The notes under the pieces were generated by a model. That model searched no databases, had not been told where the DNA came from, and was given only the letters and a program-made list of their open reading frames with translations. Shown piece after piece: positions 1 through 11,447 of a stretch of DNA of 64,000 nucleotides. The DNA is taken from the NCBI GenBank assembly GCA_021014325.1, contig CM037472.1, forward strand, positions 31,210,234 through 31,274,233, given 5' to 3'. Made by a program: the position numbers and the translations under genes. How positions within the stretch are numbered: position 1 is the stretch's first letter; each line of letters opens with the position of its first letter. Source of the DNA: Plazaster borealis. Lineage: Eukaryota > Echinodermata > Asteroidea > Forcipulatida > Labidiasteridae.

Positions 1-1344
1 GGGGAGAAAAGAGACCCAAGCCCGGGTGTGGATAATTCGGCGCTTCCGCTCGCTCTAGTCTTCTCGCTCTTCTTTTCAGTTCCCCCCGATCTCAATACAA
101 ACGTGTGTTGATTCAATTAAAATACATATGTAGGTTGCAGAGTTCAAGAATCGGAACCCACACGGTTTTATTTTTCCCCATGTGATTGTTGCTCAGGGTG
201 ATGGGAAATAAAGGCTGTTATTTTGGCCCAATTAGATTTCCCGCGTGTGTCGGCACCAGGCTTGGTGCGAAATCGTCAAGTTTCAAACACGGGGCGATTT
301 AGGTTTCTTGATTGATGTGGCTGAGTATATTCTTTATTTACAAGGGCTGAAATGTGACAACCCCTGGTCTAGATCTCTCGGATTTATTTATTTTTTCTTC
401 TTGCTATGTTCTCGGGTCCCTTTTTTTTAATGAAACATTTTGTTAGTAATAAATTGCCTGCGGGTGGGTCTCGTTTCCCATGTCGGATACTGTTTGTGTC
501 GTTTGCAATGTGAAACCACTCCGGGAATGTCTGAACTGTACCGGGGAGTACAGGGCGAGCCCGGGCTCGGTGTCTTCACCCCCACACCTGCCCCGGTGCA
601 TACAGGACGTCGTTCTCGGCTAGTTCTCTCTTTATTGTTTCGTTACTAATACTCGGCCATGGTTGAAGTTTGATATGTTGAGCGGAGATTCATAAGGTTC
701 ATTTTGCTTGCGATATTACACACCGCTCCAACCCTTGTCCCTACCCTTCGTCAGTTTTTTTTTACCCACGTCATTTTCGGCCTGGACATAGCGGTGCCAG
801 CCCCGTCCGACATCCATACTGCTAGTGTCACGCTAGACCTACCCCCGCGCCTTCAATCCCCTACCCCCCTCGATCGATCCATCTCTCCCGTGTACATATT
901 TTCTTCCCTTGCCCCTGTATCGTTTGGAGGCACTCCATTTCTCAATTCAAGATCATGTCTCTTAAGATGCTGAGTTTTGAATTAGAGTGCTCAGCCCAGG
1001 GGACTAATATTCATTTCATTGACGGGCATGTAATACAATCTCGTCAACAAAAAGCGACAAAAACTTCAGCTGAAAAACTTGATCGCTGCGGCAATTGATA
1101 CAAGTAGGTGTGAAACTACGAAAATCCGTATATGCAAGAAAGTTGTTGGATTTCGCATTGTTTTTCGATGACAAAATAATATACATTTTGCGTTATGTAA
1201 TATGTCGGCTTATTGACAAGCACTGTAAGAAAGTCGATCAGTTATAAATTCTACTTAAATAAAAAATACACTAGATGAAAAAATTCGTCATGTGTTTAAA
1301 TTGATTAAAAACATGTTAAAGTTCAAGTTGCATTGCCTCCAGTG
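1..1344. other. unassigned stretch, no gene recognised
   Basis: Mixed-composition DNA. A pyrimidine-rich part at about 720-960 keeps a frame open for 89 codons, but the translation is Pro/Ser/Leu-rich with no motif I recognise. Nothing here matches the repeat families seen elsewhere in the window. Confidence 0.5.
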
Positions 1345-1386
1345 TTATTTATTCAACTCTAATTGTAGATTTACACGTCTGCTGGT

Positions 1387-1701
1387 TCAGAATTGATCCC
1401 GATCCGGGTCCAAGGGGAGGGGGGGGGGGGTCAGACCCAATTTTGGGTTAGCACGGAGAGCTTTCATGGCTAAATTAACCCGGTTTCGGTCAGTTATGTA
1501 TTTCTCACAAGGAGTCTTGCCTTTAGTTTGACACACTATACCAGCAGTAAACCTAAACATTGTTCCCATGGTCCAACGGGACGTGGAGTCTTGGTCGAGT
1601 TTAAGGAGGGAATTATTAACTGTTAGGGCGCCAAATATGACGATAACTTCAGAAATCTCAAGCAATCCCTCCAAAATACAGAACATTCTCACATCTGCCA
1701 C
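1387..1701 (-). CDS. unrecognised 104-codon ORF, possible terminal exon
   Basis: An open frame of 104 codons starts with ATG and ends in a TGA. About 34 bp past the stop, on the same strand, is an AATAAA at 1348-1353, which would suit a poly(A) signal. The C-terminal third is basic and mixed (an RNRVNLAMKALR stretch), ending in a proline-rich tail encoded by the G-run at about 1421-1431. I see no domain, signal peptide or membrane segment. The sequence just before the ATG ends in GGCAG, so it could also be a splice acceptor, but the pyrimidine tract is weak. The frame may equally be chance: it is short for its length and the homopolymer run is unstable. No function is proposed. Confidence 0.15.
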   Translation of the reverse strand: MADVRMFCILEGLLEISEVIVIFGALTVNNSLLKLDQDSTSRWTMGTMFRFTAGIVCQTKGKTPCEKYITDRNRVNLAMKALRANPKLGLTPPPLPLDPDRDQF

Positions 1702-2423
1702 TTCCCTTGATTGAAATGGAACAACGAGAGAACTGACTTTGTTCTCTATAAAGTTACTTTCAAACTAACGAAAACTTCTCACACAAATACATTCCACTTC
1801 CAAACTTGTATTCTTGTCGTGGTAAAACCTTCAAATGTATTTGTCAACTCTTATGACTCGTTTGAATATTAATGCAGAACGCTGTATTGGAGAAAGCGTG
1901 TCCTGTGTTTTTAACGCTCCGTTGAATTGGAGTTGACGACCGGGGCTGGATTGGGGGACAGTGGCGGGCCCGCTCGATACCATGATAGGTGCCGTACGTG
2001 TCTCGGAACCGACTCCACGGGAGAGTGGCGCACTCATTCCAGGGAGTGTATACCAGCTGATTACAAACTGTTGTGTCCCCGATTTGTGTAACCCCAACCT
2101 ACATGCTTATATGCATTCTTATAATTATTCAACAAATTGCTGATGATAATCCCTCCCTTTGAATGAGAAAAACCCCGACGCAGGCGATGGGAGCAGCTTG
2201 CAAAATGATCACTTGCAAAAATAGTGAAGATTCTAGTTAGGTCTATACTATTGAGAATCAGAAACCATTCATCTATTGAGAACTAAAATGATTTGATTTC
2301 TTGTTTTACTCCAAAAGGAACATACCCCATTACCCTGGGGAAGGGTTACAACAATATTTAGAAATTATAAAAATTGCGGTTTACTTCATGAAGGAGGAGT
2401 TAGCAAAAAGCATCAATGTTAAA
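1702..2423. other. unassigned stretch with a small CpG-rich patch
   Basis: AT-rich apart from about 1930-2055, which is richer in GC and CpG and leaves frames open on both strands. No repeat family or coding signal was recognised. Confidence 0.4.
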
Positions 2424-2640
2424 CTAATTATTTGAAATATTTATTTCCTCTAACTTAGCAGACATACAAATATACTTGGCTAAGCAATACACAATACTTT
2501 TTTCCTGAGAGGTCATTAATAAAATAAATTTGTCTCTTTCCGATAACATACTAAATTCTGCATTACTTTTACTAACACTATCATAAATGGTTTTTCTCAA
2601 AGAATTATACATCGGACAACATACAAAGTTCATTTCTATA
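2424..2640 (-). pseudogene. LINE retrotransposon ORF2, extreme C-terminal fragment
   Basis: The minus-strand frame ending at 2424 reads as the C-terminal tail of a non-LTR retrotransposon polyprotein. Residues from about position 38 of the open frame give NFVCCPMYNSLRK, then D-K-F-I-L-L, then a helical LAKYICMSAKLEE end. This matches the pattern of cysteine-proline-x-tyrosine, LR, KF and a final AK.I..A segment seen after the reverse transcriptase and zinc-knuckle region of many animal LINEs. Upstream residues are unrelated, so the element is cut at about 2640, leaving no reverse transcriptase domain. It is a dead remnant. The clade cannot be fixed from so short a piece. Confidence 0.5.
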
Positions 2641-4380
2641 AAGATAACACAAACTTGGTATTTTTTGTTTTTACCCTTACGCCGCACGGTTGAGCGTCTA
2701 CTTAGTGTTGATCTGGGTCCTGAGGGGACAAAATAACCCGCAGACAACTCGGAGGGGCACCCTGCAGTACTTTATTCTCCGCTGTTTACATTATGCATTG
2801 ATTTTGATGCATTATTGATGTCGAAGTTTCGGGCAAGGGGAATTACCCTTTGATTGAGCTTATTGGGAGGGAGTGTTGTTTCAGTTGCAGGAGAAACAAC
2901 CACAACTTGGAAATTCAAACTTGTGAGTAGTTTCGCTTTTGAACTTTGACAGTAATTCAAGTTTGTTGTATACGGTAAAAAAGAAACTGTCATGGATGGT
3001 GCATATCGGGTGTAGCGCCACCACCGCATGATTGTTTCCATCACAATCGTGATCAAGGTAAACGTTTAGTCTGTTTAAAGCAGCCCCTTTGCGCCAAACC
3101 GAACTACGGAGCTCCCCGTTGTGCATTGAAGTCGGGCGACGGTTCAATTTTCACAAAGGACAAAAAACGAAGTAGCTCTTGCTTAACAAACTTCATTTCA
3201 GTGGATAACACCCTGGGACCTGTTAAATTAGCAAAGAAAGCAAAGGAAAGTAGCCGGCGTATCCGATTAAGGCTACTTGCCTTATTCCATTGTCTTGATC
3301 TATACAGTGTTTACTGAATGCAGCCACCAGGGGGAATAGTGTTTCAATTGTGTGTGAACGCTTATGATACTAAGGCTGGTAATCTCATAGAACGCTAACA
3401 GTTCCTGTAGGGCGTCATCTTTGTCTGTACAGTCCCGCGTACCCCATTTTACACAACTGGGCAGTTCAATTAACTCATTTCCACAAAACAACTCATCGTT
3501 ACTCAATCCTGATACCGCACTTTTTTTGTGTGTCAATCGCTCACCAGCCAGTGTACAGACCTTGATTTTTTTCTTCCCCTCTCCCTTATTTTTCTCAATA
3601 GTCGCTCGATATCTCATCTTACATTGTGTATTGTCTTTGAAATACAAGAGGGTCGATTACTGTTTCTGTCGTATCAAAACGCGGTTTGCAATCAATACAC
3701 TCGCCCGTGTTTACCGTCCCACTCCCGGCGTAGAATTTCAAGGCACACGGTGGAAGTTTCCAGGGATAAGTTCTCTCTCAAATTCTCCAACTCGGTGTAC
3801 CTTACCGAGTCCCTATATCTTATTGCTTTTGATTTTTCTCCCCTAAGATTAGCTCCAAAATGTCCACGGCTTTTTAGGCCAATCGAGCGGACGTGCTTGA
3901 GAAGGGGATGCCAGGGAAAAAGTGGCTTTGTCCCCGGGCGCTTTGATGGATAGGGTGGGTTCTTTGAATGTCCTTGAATAGTGAAGACAGATCATAGGAT
4001 TTCCAAGTCCCATTACCTACCATGAATTTGATAGGTATGTCTCGATCACCTTTTGACTCGAGAAATCATCTTCCCCCTTCCTCTTCTTTCACAACCATCC
4101 TTTAACTAAAGGAAAGAAAATCCTCACTTAGCAAACTTCACTTTTTAATTATGGAACTAGTTTTGCGAGTAAGTGAAGCAATCAAAATGTCCCCAAATGT
4201 CAAACATTGTTCACAACAAAATAAACAACTTGCTTTGACGTAGAAAAGAACTTCTGGAATGAAAACTAGATTATTTTTGGAAATTGTTTGAAAGCAACGA
4301 ACACATCGGTGGATGCGTGCGTGACATTTTAGCATACATTGGTCAGCGTCATCTTTGCGTTACCGTGCGTCAAAGGTATG
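2641..4380. other. unassigned stretch
   Basis: Nothing recognisable. At 3300-3953 three overlapping frames (115 codons on minus, two of 141 codons on plus) stay open together. The plus frames lack an ATG near the start and read as low-information Ser/Leu/Phe-rich text, which points to composition and not to coding. Confidence 0.4.
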
Positions 4381-4383
4381 CCC

Positions 4384-4402
4384 AACAAACAAACAAACAA
4401 AA
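4384..4402. repeat. (CAAA)n microsatellite
   Basis: About four and a half uninterrupted CAAA units, followed by an A-rich stretch to about 4540. Confidence 0.8.
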
Positions 4403-5247
4403 CTGAACAAACATTGTATCCTCCACACGCTGCAACACAAATATCCTCATCTGAAACCCACAAAATAACAGGCAAGCGTTGACTACAAGACTTAAAATCT
4501 TAAAAAACAAAAAAAAAACGAAAAACAAAACACCACCATCGAAGCACTCCCCTCGCCGTGTCTCACTCGAGCCGCCATACCGAGAAAACGTGATACAGTA
4601 CGGGGGATCTTCTTCCAAAACGTCACGGTCGGGTTGTGGTGGGGCCACTAATAGCAAAGTATCGTTACGCTCAACACGGCCTATGTATCTAACACTTCAG
4701 AAGGCCTTTCGTCGAGGAAGATATACGCATGTTTGGTTTGTTTTGATGTGGCATATTATGTCAACGCGGTCCATTAGTTTATTTACGAAATATATAAATA
4801 CAGGCGTTTGATCATGGTGTGTATAGTCCAGTCTATTGTATCAATATCTTGGTACTTTTTATATTAATCCACAATGAAGATAAACTTATTGTTGTACCTC
4901 ATTGAATGCTATTGACATTTTTATGAATGACAGGGAATGAAATCTTTGTATAATATATGCCTAATCTTTAAAAAAAATAGTGACGTGATATTAGTGTGAT
5001 CTGTTTTGTTTTCTTTGTTTTGAAATGATCTCGGCCAGTACGCTACTTATTTCATTGTGCGGTTGGTGTTTTCTGGAAGATTATGACAAACTATCGATCC
5101 ATGGTCACAACACAGGAATGTTAAAATGGTGAAACGTAAATGCATACAAAGATGAGTGGCCATCACAGAATTTGTTTCCCAGATAAAACTAGTTTTGTCG
5201 CGTCTTTGTGATAATTCTTTTGTAATATTCATGAGTCATTTTATGTG

Positions 5248-5284
5248 TGGTGGGGGTGGGTGAAAGAGGGGGAGGGGGGGGGGG
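5248..5284 (+). repeat. G-rich tract with quadruplex potential
   Basis: Four or more runs of at least three G lie within 40 bases, ending in a run of about a dozen. This fits the G3+N1-7 quadruplex pattern on the plus strand. A second G-run sits at about 5510-5520. Confidence 0.6.
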
Positions 5285-6977
5285 CTGCATCATTTTGTGC
5301 CAGTCCAGATTCAAACTGCGTATGGGAAATTCAGCACCAGCCGACAGATAGCATGATCCCCCCAGCTTTAACCCAGTTTCTTGGAGCAGTTGTGGCCCAA
5401 GGCGAGCTTGATTGCTTCGTCCCGCCTACCTCGTCACGGTAACTTACCGGGAATGGCCGGTGTTGACAGAATGTGCCCGCCGACTCACTCTGGGGTTTTG
5501 GTTGAAGAGAGGGGGGGGGGACGACGCAGTGCATGTACCCTAATCGCGCATGGGCTCCCCCGTAAAACCCCAGTACGCTGGCTATCCAACTAAATGCAGA
5601 CCCAAGGTGATGAGGGAACGGTAATCCGCAGGCCAGCCCAAACGGCACACCGATATCACGGCCCATCACCTGTCGACTTAGCTATGCTTAAGATAAATCC
5701 TAACCATCTGACCTCGCCAGGACACAGTCCCCCACAACTCCCTAAACGCATCGCATATCAAACCGGGATGAAAATATCGCGAGGAATCATGCATTTGCAA
5801 ACCTTATCTGTGAATAAAGTACTTTCCTCGTGTCGGCTGCGGCTGGCTGAAGCTGCGGTTTAATTTGCCTAATTTGATGGAAAGATGAGATGGCTTAAGA
5901 AGTGCTGCTATAAGAAATAGTTGATATAAAATGAATATTCCGTGTCAGTCCGTGCTCATGTGCTGAATTTAATATCAAGTGTGCATTTCACTAGTAAATT
6001 GGATGCAGCTTCTTGATTTAATTGCTGTCATTCAGTATATTGGCGTATATAGGTCTCCATTCATTAATTTCATCAGGCATAATGTACACCTCAAACCTAG
6101 CCAGTATATAATCTCAACCTCGTAAGTCATGCTTGCGAATTCGACAAAGTTTAAAAAAATTGGACACGAGACGCGAGTTTATTGTGTTTTATGTCAGGTG
6201 AAGCAATCCTCCATACACGAGACCGTCAGAAACGAGACAGGTTTCCTCACTCGTTACTAAATAGATGTAACAATCTTTAATAATACATCAACATTCACAG
6301 CCAGAAGACTTTTTTCCCCGGGCCCATGCATCCCCTTCAAGCTTGCCCATCAAAACCCTTTTTCATCTTCCCGAAGTCACGAATCTTCCATTCCATCTTC
6401 TATTGAGTTATAAAGATTCATCACACAGTCGATGTTGTTGTTTGATTTTACTGCGCGCATCACTCATTGACAACCATACGCAAGGCTTGCCCTGCCAATG
6501 GAAAATTGATTGCAGTTGGCCGGTATGAGGTCCATGTCCCCAAGGAGTCGTCTAGCCCTCTGCCAACATTAATTGGTCCTCCATCATTCTCCTAAGACGA
6601 TGACAACTTAGCTAATAATGATTGAAAATGGAACTTAACAAAACAACCTTCACTTTACCAGAAACTTAGATTACTCTAATTGATGGGTTTTGATGTTTGG
6701 CTTGAATCTTATTTAAAAAAAGTCAAACTTTTGTCTCAGTTTCTGAAACTGAGGTGAAGATTGTGAGTGTACACTAATTCGTTATGATTGAACATACTGT
6801 CCTTAAACTCTTAAACATAGCCCACGAAATTCTTTACCAAATAAAGTACACACGTTGTTTGACAAATCACCCTGAAACAATCAATATTTCTTATTGTTTG
6901 ATATGCGATGCATGTCATTTTTTATACAACCATTAGAGTTTAGCACACATTATTTGTATACAACAAAAACTCAAAAG
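5285..6977. other. unassigned stretch; GC-richer first part
   Basis: About 5440-5720 is richer in GC and CpG and keeps short frames open on both strands without recognisable motifs. From about 5860 the DNA turns AT-rich and shows no repeat I can name. Confidence 0.4.
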
Positions 6978-7308
6978 TCACTATAGATGATATAGAAAGG
7001 TTTGCGGTGACACCATGTACATGTAATAATCTCTCTATATGAGTTGGGGTGGTTCTGAAAAGAACCGTTGGTTTCAACTCGACGTTTCGATCAGTATGCT
7101 CTGATCGTCTTCTGGAGAAAGCAGCTTTCTCCAAAAGACGATCAGAGCATACTGATCGAAACGTCGAGTTGAAACCAACGGTTCTTTTCAGAACCACCCC
7201 CAACTCATATAGAGAGATTATTACATGTACATGTACATGGTGTCACCGCAAACCTTTCCATATCGTATTCCCACCATGCAAAGTTTCAAATCTTACTTCA
7301 CTATAGAT
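6978..7308. mobile_element. head-to-head Penelope-like terminal repeats with 11-bp target duplication
   Basis: The block 6989-7264 is an almost perfect inverted repeat centred near 7123. The right arm differs mainly by one extra ATGTAC, one extra G and a few substitutions. Each arm carries a GAACC hairpin, then ACTCGACGTTTCGATCAG and GTCTTCTGGAG, the hairpin plus GAAACGTCGA signature I associate with Penelope-like retroelement termini. The same signature recurs near 14.4 and 17.0 kb. Direct copies of TCACTATAGAT at 6978-6988 and 7298-7308 flank the whole block and look like a target-site duplication. The last about 33 bp inside the right flank have no partner in the left arm. No reverse transcriptase or GIY-YIG coding sequence is present. 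The family assignment is from memory of the motif, while the palindrome and duplication are visible directly. Confidence 0.6.
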
Positions 7309-7324
7309 AGTTGCTACACCTGAT

Positions 7325-7468
7325 GGGGTCGATTTCACAAAACTCTTCCTAACTTAGGACTATAGTCCTATAGGCAATGCTAAGAGATATGACTAGTTTT
7401 AAGTTAAGACCAGTTACTGGTCCTAACTTTAGATAAGACTAGTCTTATCTCTTTGAGAAATTGGCCCC
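7325..7468. repeat. short inverted-terminal repeat element (GGGGTCGATTTCACAAA ends)
   Basis: It starts GGGGTCGATTTCACAAA and ends with the near-complement TTTGAGAAATTGGCCCC. Inside, short self-complementary blocks (ACTATAGT, GACTAGTC, repeated TAAGAC) alternate. No transposase is present. It lies directly against the LINE fragment that follows. Confidence 0.6.
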
Positions 7469-7471
7469 GGA

Positions 7472-7801
7472 TTGCTAAGGTCAGCCCTTGATGTAAGTTG
7501 GAAAGACCACATCCCTAATTCAGTTTTGTACGGAGATCTACCTAAAATCACTACAAACATCAGAAACAGGAGACTTAAATTTGCTGGACATTGCAAGAGA
7601 AGTACAGATGAAGTGGTGTCAGATCTGGTGCTGTGGCAACCAACACATGGAAAGAGGAGCAGAGGATGGCCTGTCAAGACATACATCATCCAACTATGTG
7701 AAGACTCCAACCTGACCTATGAGGACATAGGCAACTGCATGCTGGACAGGAACATTTGGGAAACCATCACATTATATGTCCGGCTGAAGCCGTTGGAATG
7801 A
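7472..7801 (+). pseudogene. LINE reverse-transcriptase ORF, C-terminal fragment (copy 1)
   Basis: An open frame of 109 codons reads as the C-terminus of a non-LTR retrotransposon polyprotein. It has the WKDHIPN, LYGDLP and R-RLKFAGHC blocks, then VVSDLVLWQPTHGKRSRG and a CMLDRNIWE close. These blocks follow the reverse transcriptase domain in LINE proteins of many invertebrates. The start is not a real start: the fragment is truncated at 7472, where the previous short element ends. The frame drifts at the last residues compared with copy 2 at 41.8-42.1 kb, where the same tail ends in the other frame. A GAATGAATGAA tail follows the stop, as in short-tailed LINE clades. It is non-functional, and the exact clade is uncertain. 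Confidence 0.75.
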
Positions 7802-7810
7802 ATGAATTGT

Positions 7811-8118
7811 GCATACTTTTCGCATTCAGCCACGGTTTCCTTGAAGATCAAAAAGCCTTTCAAATTGACATTGGTGGAAGTAACCTCAATATCAGTTATC
7901 AGAGTTTTGATCTGAAAATTGCTACTTCATACATGACCTCATAACTCAAATTACCATCTTCAGCTTGATGATAATCGATTAACGTTCGGATGCTTAATCG
8001 ATAGTTGTTATTGTTTTGAAACATTGTTTGAAAGGGCGTTGTCAAACCGTTTTGAAGCATTGTCGAAGCTGAAACGTGCAGATAAAATAAGCAATTTGCG
8101 CGTTTACTTTGAATAACG
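7811..8118. other. unassigned stretch
   Basis: AT-rich, with a few ATCGATTAA and TTAATCGAT inverted pieces near 7975-8000. No coding or named repeat signal. Confidence 0.4.
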
Positions 8119-8454
8119 TCTGGTATACAACGATTTGCTTGGTCACAAGTTAACGCTTAAATTTGAATTCCCCAGACTATAGAGACAGTTGCTATGCCAC
8201 ATGGTTCAGGGCAAGCTTTTGTATAGAAACCTCCAGATGAGCAAACCCTGGTACCATTTTACCTGGAACCCTGGTACTATTCTGCCATACACATTCATTT
8301 AGAATCGTGTATGGGTGTTTGACGTCTCTTATGTAACTACGTAAAAGCTTGCCTCGAATCATGTCACATTATAGCAACTGTCTTATTAGTCCGAGGAAGT
8401 CAAATTTAGGTGGTAACTTGTGACTAAGCAAACTAAGCAAGTCATTGTACCAGA
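8119..8454. mobile_element. foldback (long inverted repeat) element
   Basis: The arm 8119-8218 is matched in reverse complement by 8345-8454. Shared pieces include TCTGGTA at the ends, GTCACAAGTTA, AAATTTGA, GACAGTTGCTAT and GCAAGCTT. The arms are diverged and the spacer is about 126 bp. No coding capacity. It resembles a non-autonomous DNA element, but no clear target duplication was found. Confidence 0.6.
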
Positions 8455-8559
8455 TATTATTCAAATCTTTCCCACCAAAGGATTATTTCTCCCTATAAAC
8501 TCAATTCGATGAAAAATGAGGCGAGACATCTTAACTGTTAACTGTTATTGTCCGCTGTT

Positions 8560-8905
8560 CAGTTTCGCATTCATTTAAAAGTGCTTATAAAAGAACTCTC
8601 GTCTCTCAGTGTCTGAAATAGTTTGTTCTCACTTTTTACATTACTTAACTTATTGTGTTTTTGCTTTATCATTTATGTCATTGTTCAACGTGTCTGTCCG
8701 TTTGTTCTTGTTTCTGTGTTGAAGTTTGTTTGTCTGTCCGTCAGGCATCTCGCCACAAGCCCTGGCTTAGATGATGCCTCCATACGTATTTAATTTCCTG
8801 CCCTGTAAAAATTGTATTTGATGGTTACTTCTTTAAATAATGTTTTGCTATGAATTGTTTGGACATTTTCATGAAGTATGGAAATAAATGTGAGTTTGAA
8901 TTGAA
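8560..8905 (+). mobile_element. LINE 3' UTR with TTGAA-repeat tail
   Basis: Non-coding text ends in ATGGAAATAAATG and then a short run of TTGAA units at about 8892-8906. This is the usual 3' end of CR1/L2-like LINEs in marine invertebrates. A minus-strand counterpart with the same tail unit lies at 55.54 kb. The 5' boundary is uncertain. Confidence 0.5.
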
Positions 8906-9290
8906 TTGAATTTCAAACTACTCCTATATTACTTAAAAATGGCCTTGCTCCACGACACACCACTAATCTTATACTACTTTAGTCCACAACTTCTCCCAAC
9001 TTACGGTCTTCAAATCAACTTCTTTTCCATATTCCCAATTGGAAACAAAATTCATATGGCTGCCGTGCATTTTTCAGTTCGGCACCAAAGTTATGGAATG
9101 ACCTCCCTGTTGACATCGAAACTTCTCAACTGTGAACATTTTCGAGAAGAGACTCAAAACTAATTTTGCTCTCTAATTAAATTTGTCTGTAATTTATATG
9201 TATGTGTACATCTTGTCAAAGCGCCTGTGAACATATTTGTTTTTTTGGATACCTTCGCTTGTTTTGATTGATTGATTGATTGATTGGTTG
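8906..9290 (+). pseudogene. CR1/L2-like LINE reverse transcriptase C-terminus, frameshifted
   Basis: Read across three frames, the text gives KNGLAPRH, then LRSSNQLLF, IPN, YGCRAFFSSAPKLWNDLP and a final SRRDSKL. This follows the L..P.R.LRSS...L.VP....YG.RAFS..AP.LWN.LP pattern at the end of CR1/L2-type polyproteins. At least two frameshifts and one in-frame stop break it. About 70 bp beyond the coding remnant a TGATT/TTGA repeat (9265-9290) probably marks the element tail. It begins exactly where the preceding LINE tail ends, so one element may have inserted at the tail of the other. Dead remnant. Confidence 0.6.
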
Positions 9291-9596
9291 ATTTAAATAT
9301 TTACTTAATTTTAATTATGGTGTAGGTTTGTTTGAATTTTCTTTTAGTCCAATAGATTCTCGGGGGATATACTATGTATACTTTGCAACGTTGTTGGCCA
9401 AGCTTTGAATGATAAGGGACATGCTAATTAAGGCCAAAGCTTGCCAAAAACGTAAATCAATCATCTTAAAGGCTGATTATTTTTAACCCACCGATAGAAT
9501 GGATTTAGAAAATAGCTATTATTACAAAATTTTAAACTCTTTTATATGAAATACCCTAAAGTTTATTATTGGCTTCTGTAATGGCAATGTATTTCT
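9291..9596. other. unassigned AT-rich stretch
   Basis: No coding or repeat signal recognised. Confidence 0.4.
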
Positions 9597-10078
9597 TTAA
9601 AGAGGGGCACCAAGGTCAAATCCAGTTTTAAGATGCACAAATTTTCAAATGTATAGAGTCCTCACGAAAGTGGGAAAATACGAGTCTTTAGCCTCACGTT
9701 AAAATGTTTGAAACCTCGATGCCATTTTTGTCAAAATCAATAAACGTTCAAGCACATTTTAAATGTGGTCTGTACATTTTTGTGCAGATAATTTTCAGTT
9801 CATTCCTGAGTTTTGATGATATCAAAACGGCCTTGAATTCGACCTTTTGACTGGCTCAAAAAAATTCCCTTTGGAATATGCAGATCCATTTAGTTTTTGA
9901 TGTCCGATGACGTCATGTTTCAAATTTCGCTCAGATAAATTGACATTTTTACACAATTTTAACGTGAGGTGAGAGACTTGTAACCTTTCCCCCACTTTCA
10001 TGAGGACTCTATCTATTTGAAAATGAATAGAATACACAACTAAAATTGAACTTGGAGACCCTCTTTAATCTATGATTG
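9597..10078. mobile_element. TTAA-flanked miniature element with about 120-bp inverted ends
   Basis: TTAA lies at both borders. The left end TTAAAGAGGGGCACCAAG pairs with the right end, and further in GTATAGAGTCCTCAC pairs with ATGAGGACTCTATC, and CCTCACGTTAAAAT with ATTTTAACGTGAGG. The match continues with gaps for about 120 bp. The centre is unrelated sequence. The TTAA border suggests a piggyBac-type target preference, but no transposase is present. Confidence 0.7.
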
Positions 10079-10995
10079 CTTTTGTTTTGGGGAAATGATA
10101 TGCCTTTGTTGCATGTAGAAATCTTCCCTGTTTTGCTTTTTCTTGAAGGGGCAGGAAATTCACTCTAACAAAGCTTTCACATCTTCGGGAATGTTAGTTT
10201 ATGACATATTCGTAACAGTGCGCTTTATGTTCCCTCTCGTACGTCATGGTGTGCTGAAAGCCCAACCTGACTGATACCATCAGCCACTGGATACCATAGT
10301 GCGAACCGTACCCGGTGACAACTTCTCAATCTCACGGTATATACCTCCGTGTATATGTCATGACACGCAAAAAGGGCCAATGACTATAAGTTTTCGTTTT
10401 CTGTTTTTCTATTTTATACCGGGACTGGTTCATCAACGTTGCGATCCATCTTGGACTCCGTAACAAATATATACCTACTGTAAGGTGTAGGTATAACCAT
10501 TGCTTCTGATTGTAATTGATTCAAACCGTTTGAGACGGAATCGTTGGCTTATCTTCTAAAGTAGAGTTTGTTGGAATAAGTATTTAATGTTTTTAAAGAA
10601 CGTGACCTGTGATGGTGGGCCTTTTTTACTTTGTGTGTACATGTTAAACCGGTTCATACATGTTTTGTCTTGCTTTCTACGAAGAGTGTCAGATTGTTAA
10701 ACACACTCTTTAAGAAGATAATGTTTTTTCAGACGGAAGCGTTTTCTCAATTGGTAACAATCACAATGTTCCATGATTATCACGGGAACAACGCGATTTC
10801 AATAATGCCATCAAAACCCTGACACCTCATTGGAAAAACAAAACAAAAACGAAAACAAACAAACTCTCACTAAGAAAAGAAATCATTTACAAACAATAAC
10901 CGTAAACTTACAACAATCGAAAAAAGGGAAAGTTTTGCTGTTATTCTAAAGTTACTAATATCAATCATACTATAACTGCAGCTGAAAGTTTACAC
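10079..10995. other. unassigned stretch
   Basis: No gene or named repeat. About 10830-10870 is an A-rich AAAAC/AAAC tract. Confidence 0.4.
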
Positions 10996-11447
10996 TTAAA
11001 AGGTAGGGTCATAGATTGGTAAATACTCCAAAAATATATGACCATATCTTAATTGGTGAGAAGCACTGCAGCTGTTGATAGTTTAAACTATTTTGAGACA
11101 GGATTCCCGTCGAAGTAATATTGTTTGTATAATTTGTCAGTCAAAAACCTTTGAATCTGAGAAACGATTCATGCATAAATCGTTTCTCAGATTTCGGAGG
11201 GCTGGTGTCAGCTTATCGAATGCTGCGGCCAGAGATGCGGTTGGTACCCGCTGTCACCTCACTAAATTTGGATGGATTCGACGTTCTTGTGAAAGTACTG
11301 TGACAGTTTTGTTTTCTGTTTTCTCAGCATGTAGATACTGTATTCAGCTGAAACTTTCACAGTTGACTTTTATTGTATCGTTCTTTGTAATGTTGGCTAT
11401 AAAACAGCATTACGTTGACAAACAACAATCTATGACCCTACCTTTAA
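10996..11447 (+). mobile_element. TTAA element, family D, copy 1
   Basis: It starts TTAAAAGGTAGGGTCATAGA and ends with the complement TCTATGACCCTACCTTTAA. A 40-bp hairpin at 11154-11193 has 15-bp perfect arms (AATCTGAGAAACGAT and its complement). A 150-codon frame at 11093-11545 runs across the element. A stretch of it (NAAARDAVGTRCHL) also reads open in copy 2, but copy 3 has a 13-bp deletion there, so this is shared descent and not evidence of coding. Confidence 0.8.

Noticed and set aside
3300..3953. Two 141-codon ORFs on plus and one of 115 on minus
   Set aside because: They overlap in different frames, the plus frames lack an early ATG, and no motif is present. Composition explains them.
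6989..7264. Canonical hammerhead ribozyme in the Penelope-like repeat
   Set aside because: CTGA.GA and GAAAC are present around a stem in some copies, but pairing of the 7-bp stem uses the G needed in the GAAA core, and no separate third stem and cleavage triplet is visible. The motif is similar but not a valid core as written.
7040..7306. Matching ORFs on both strands with the same protein text
   Set aside because: The identical translations (VVLKRTVGFNSTF) arise because the locus is a palindrome.
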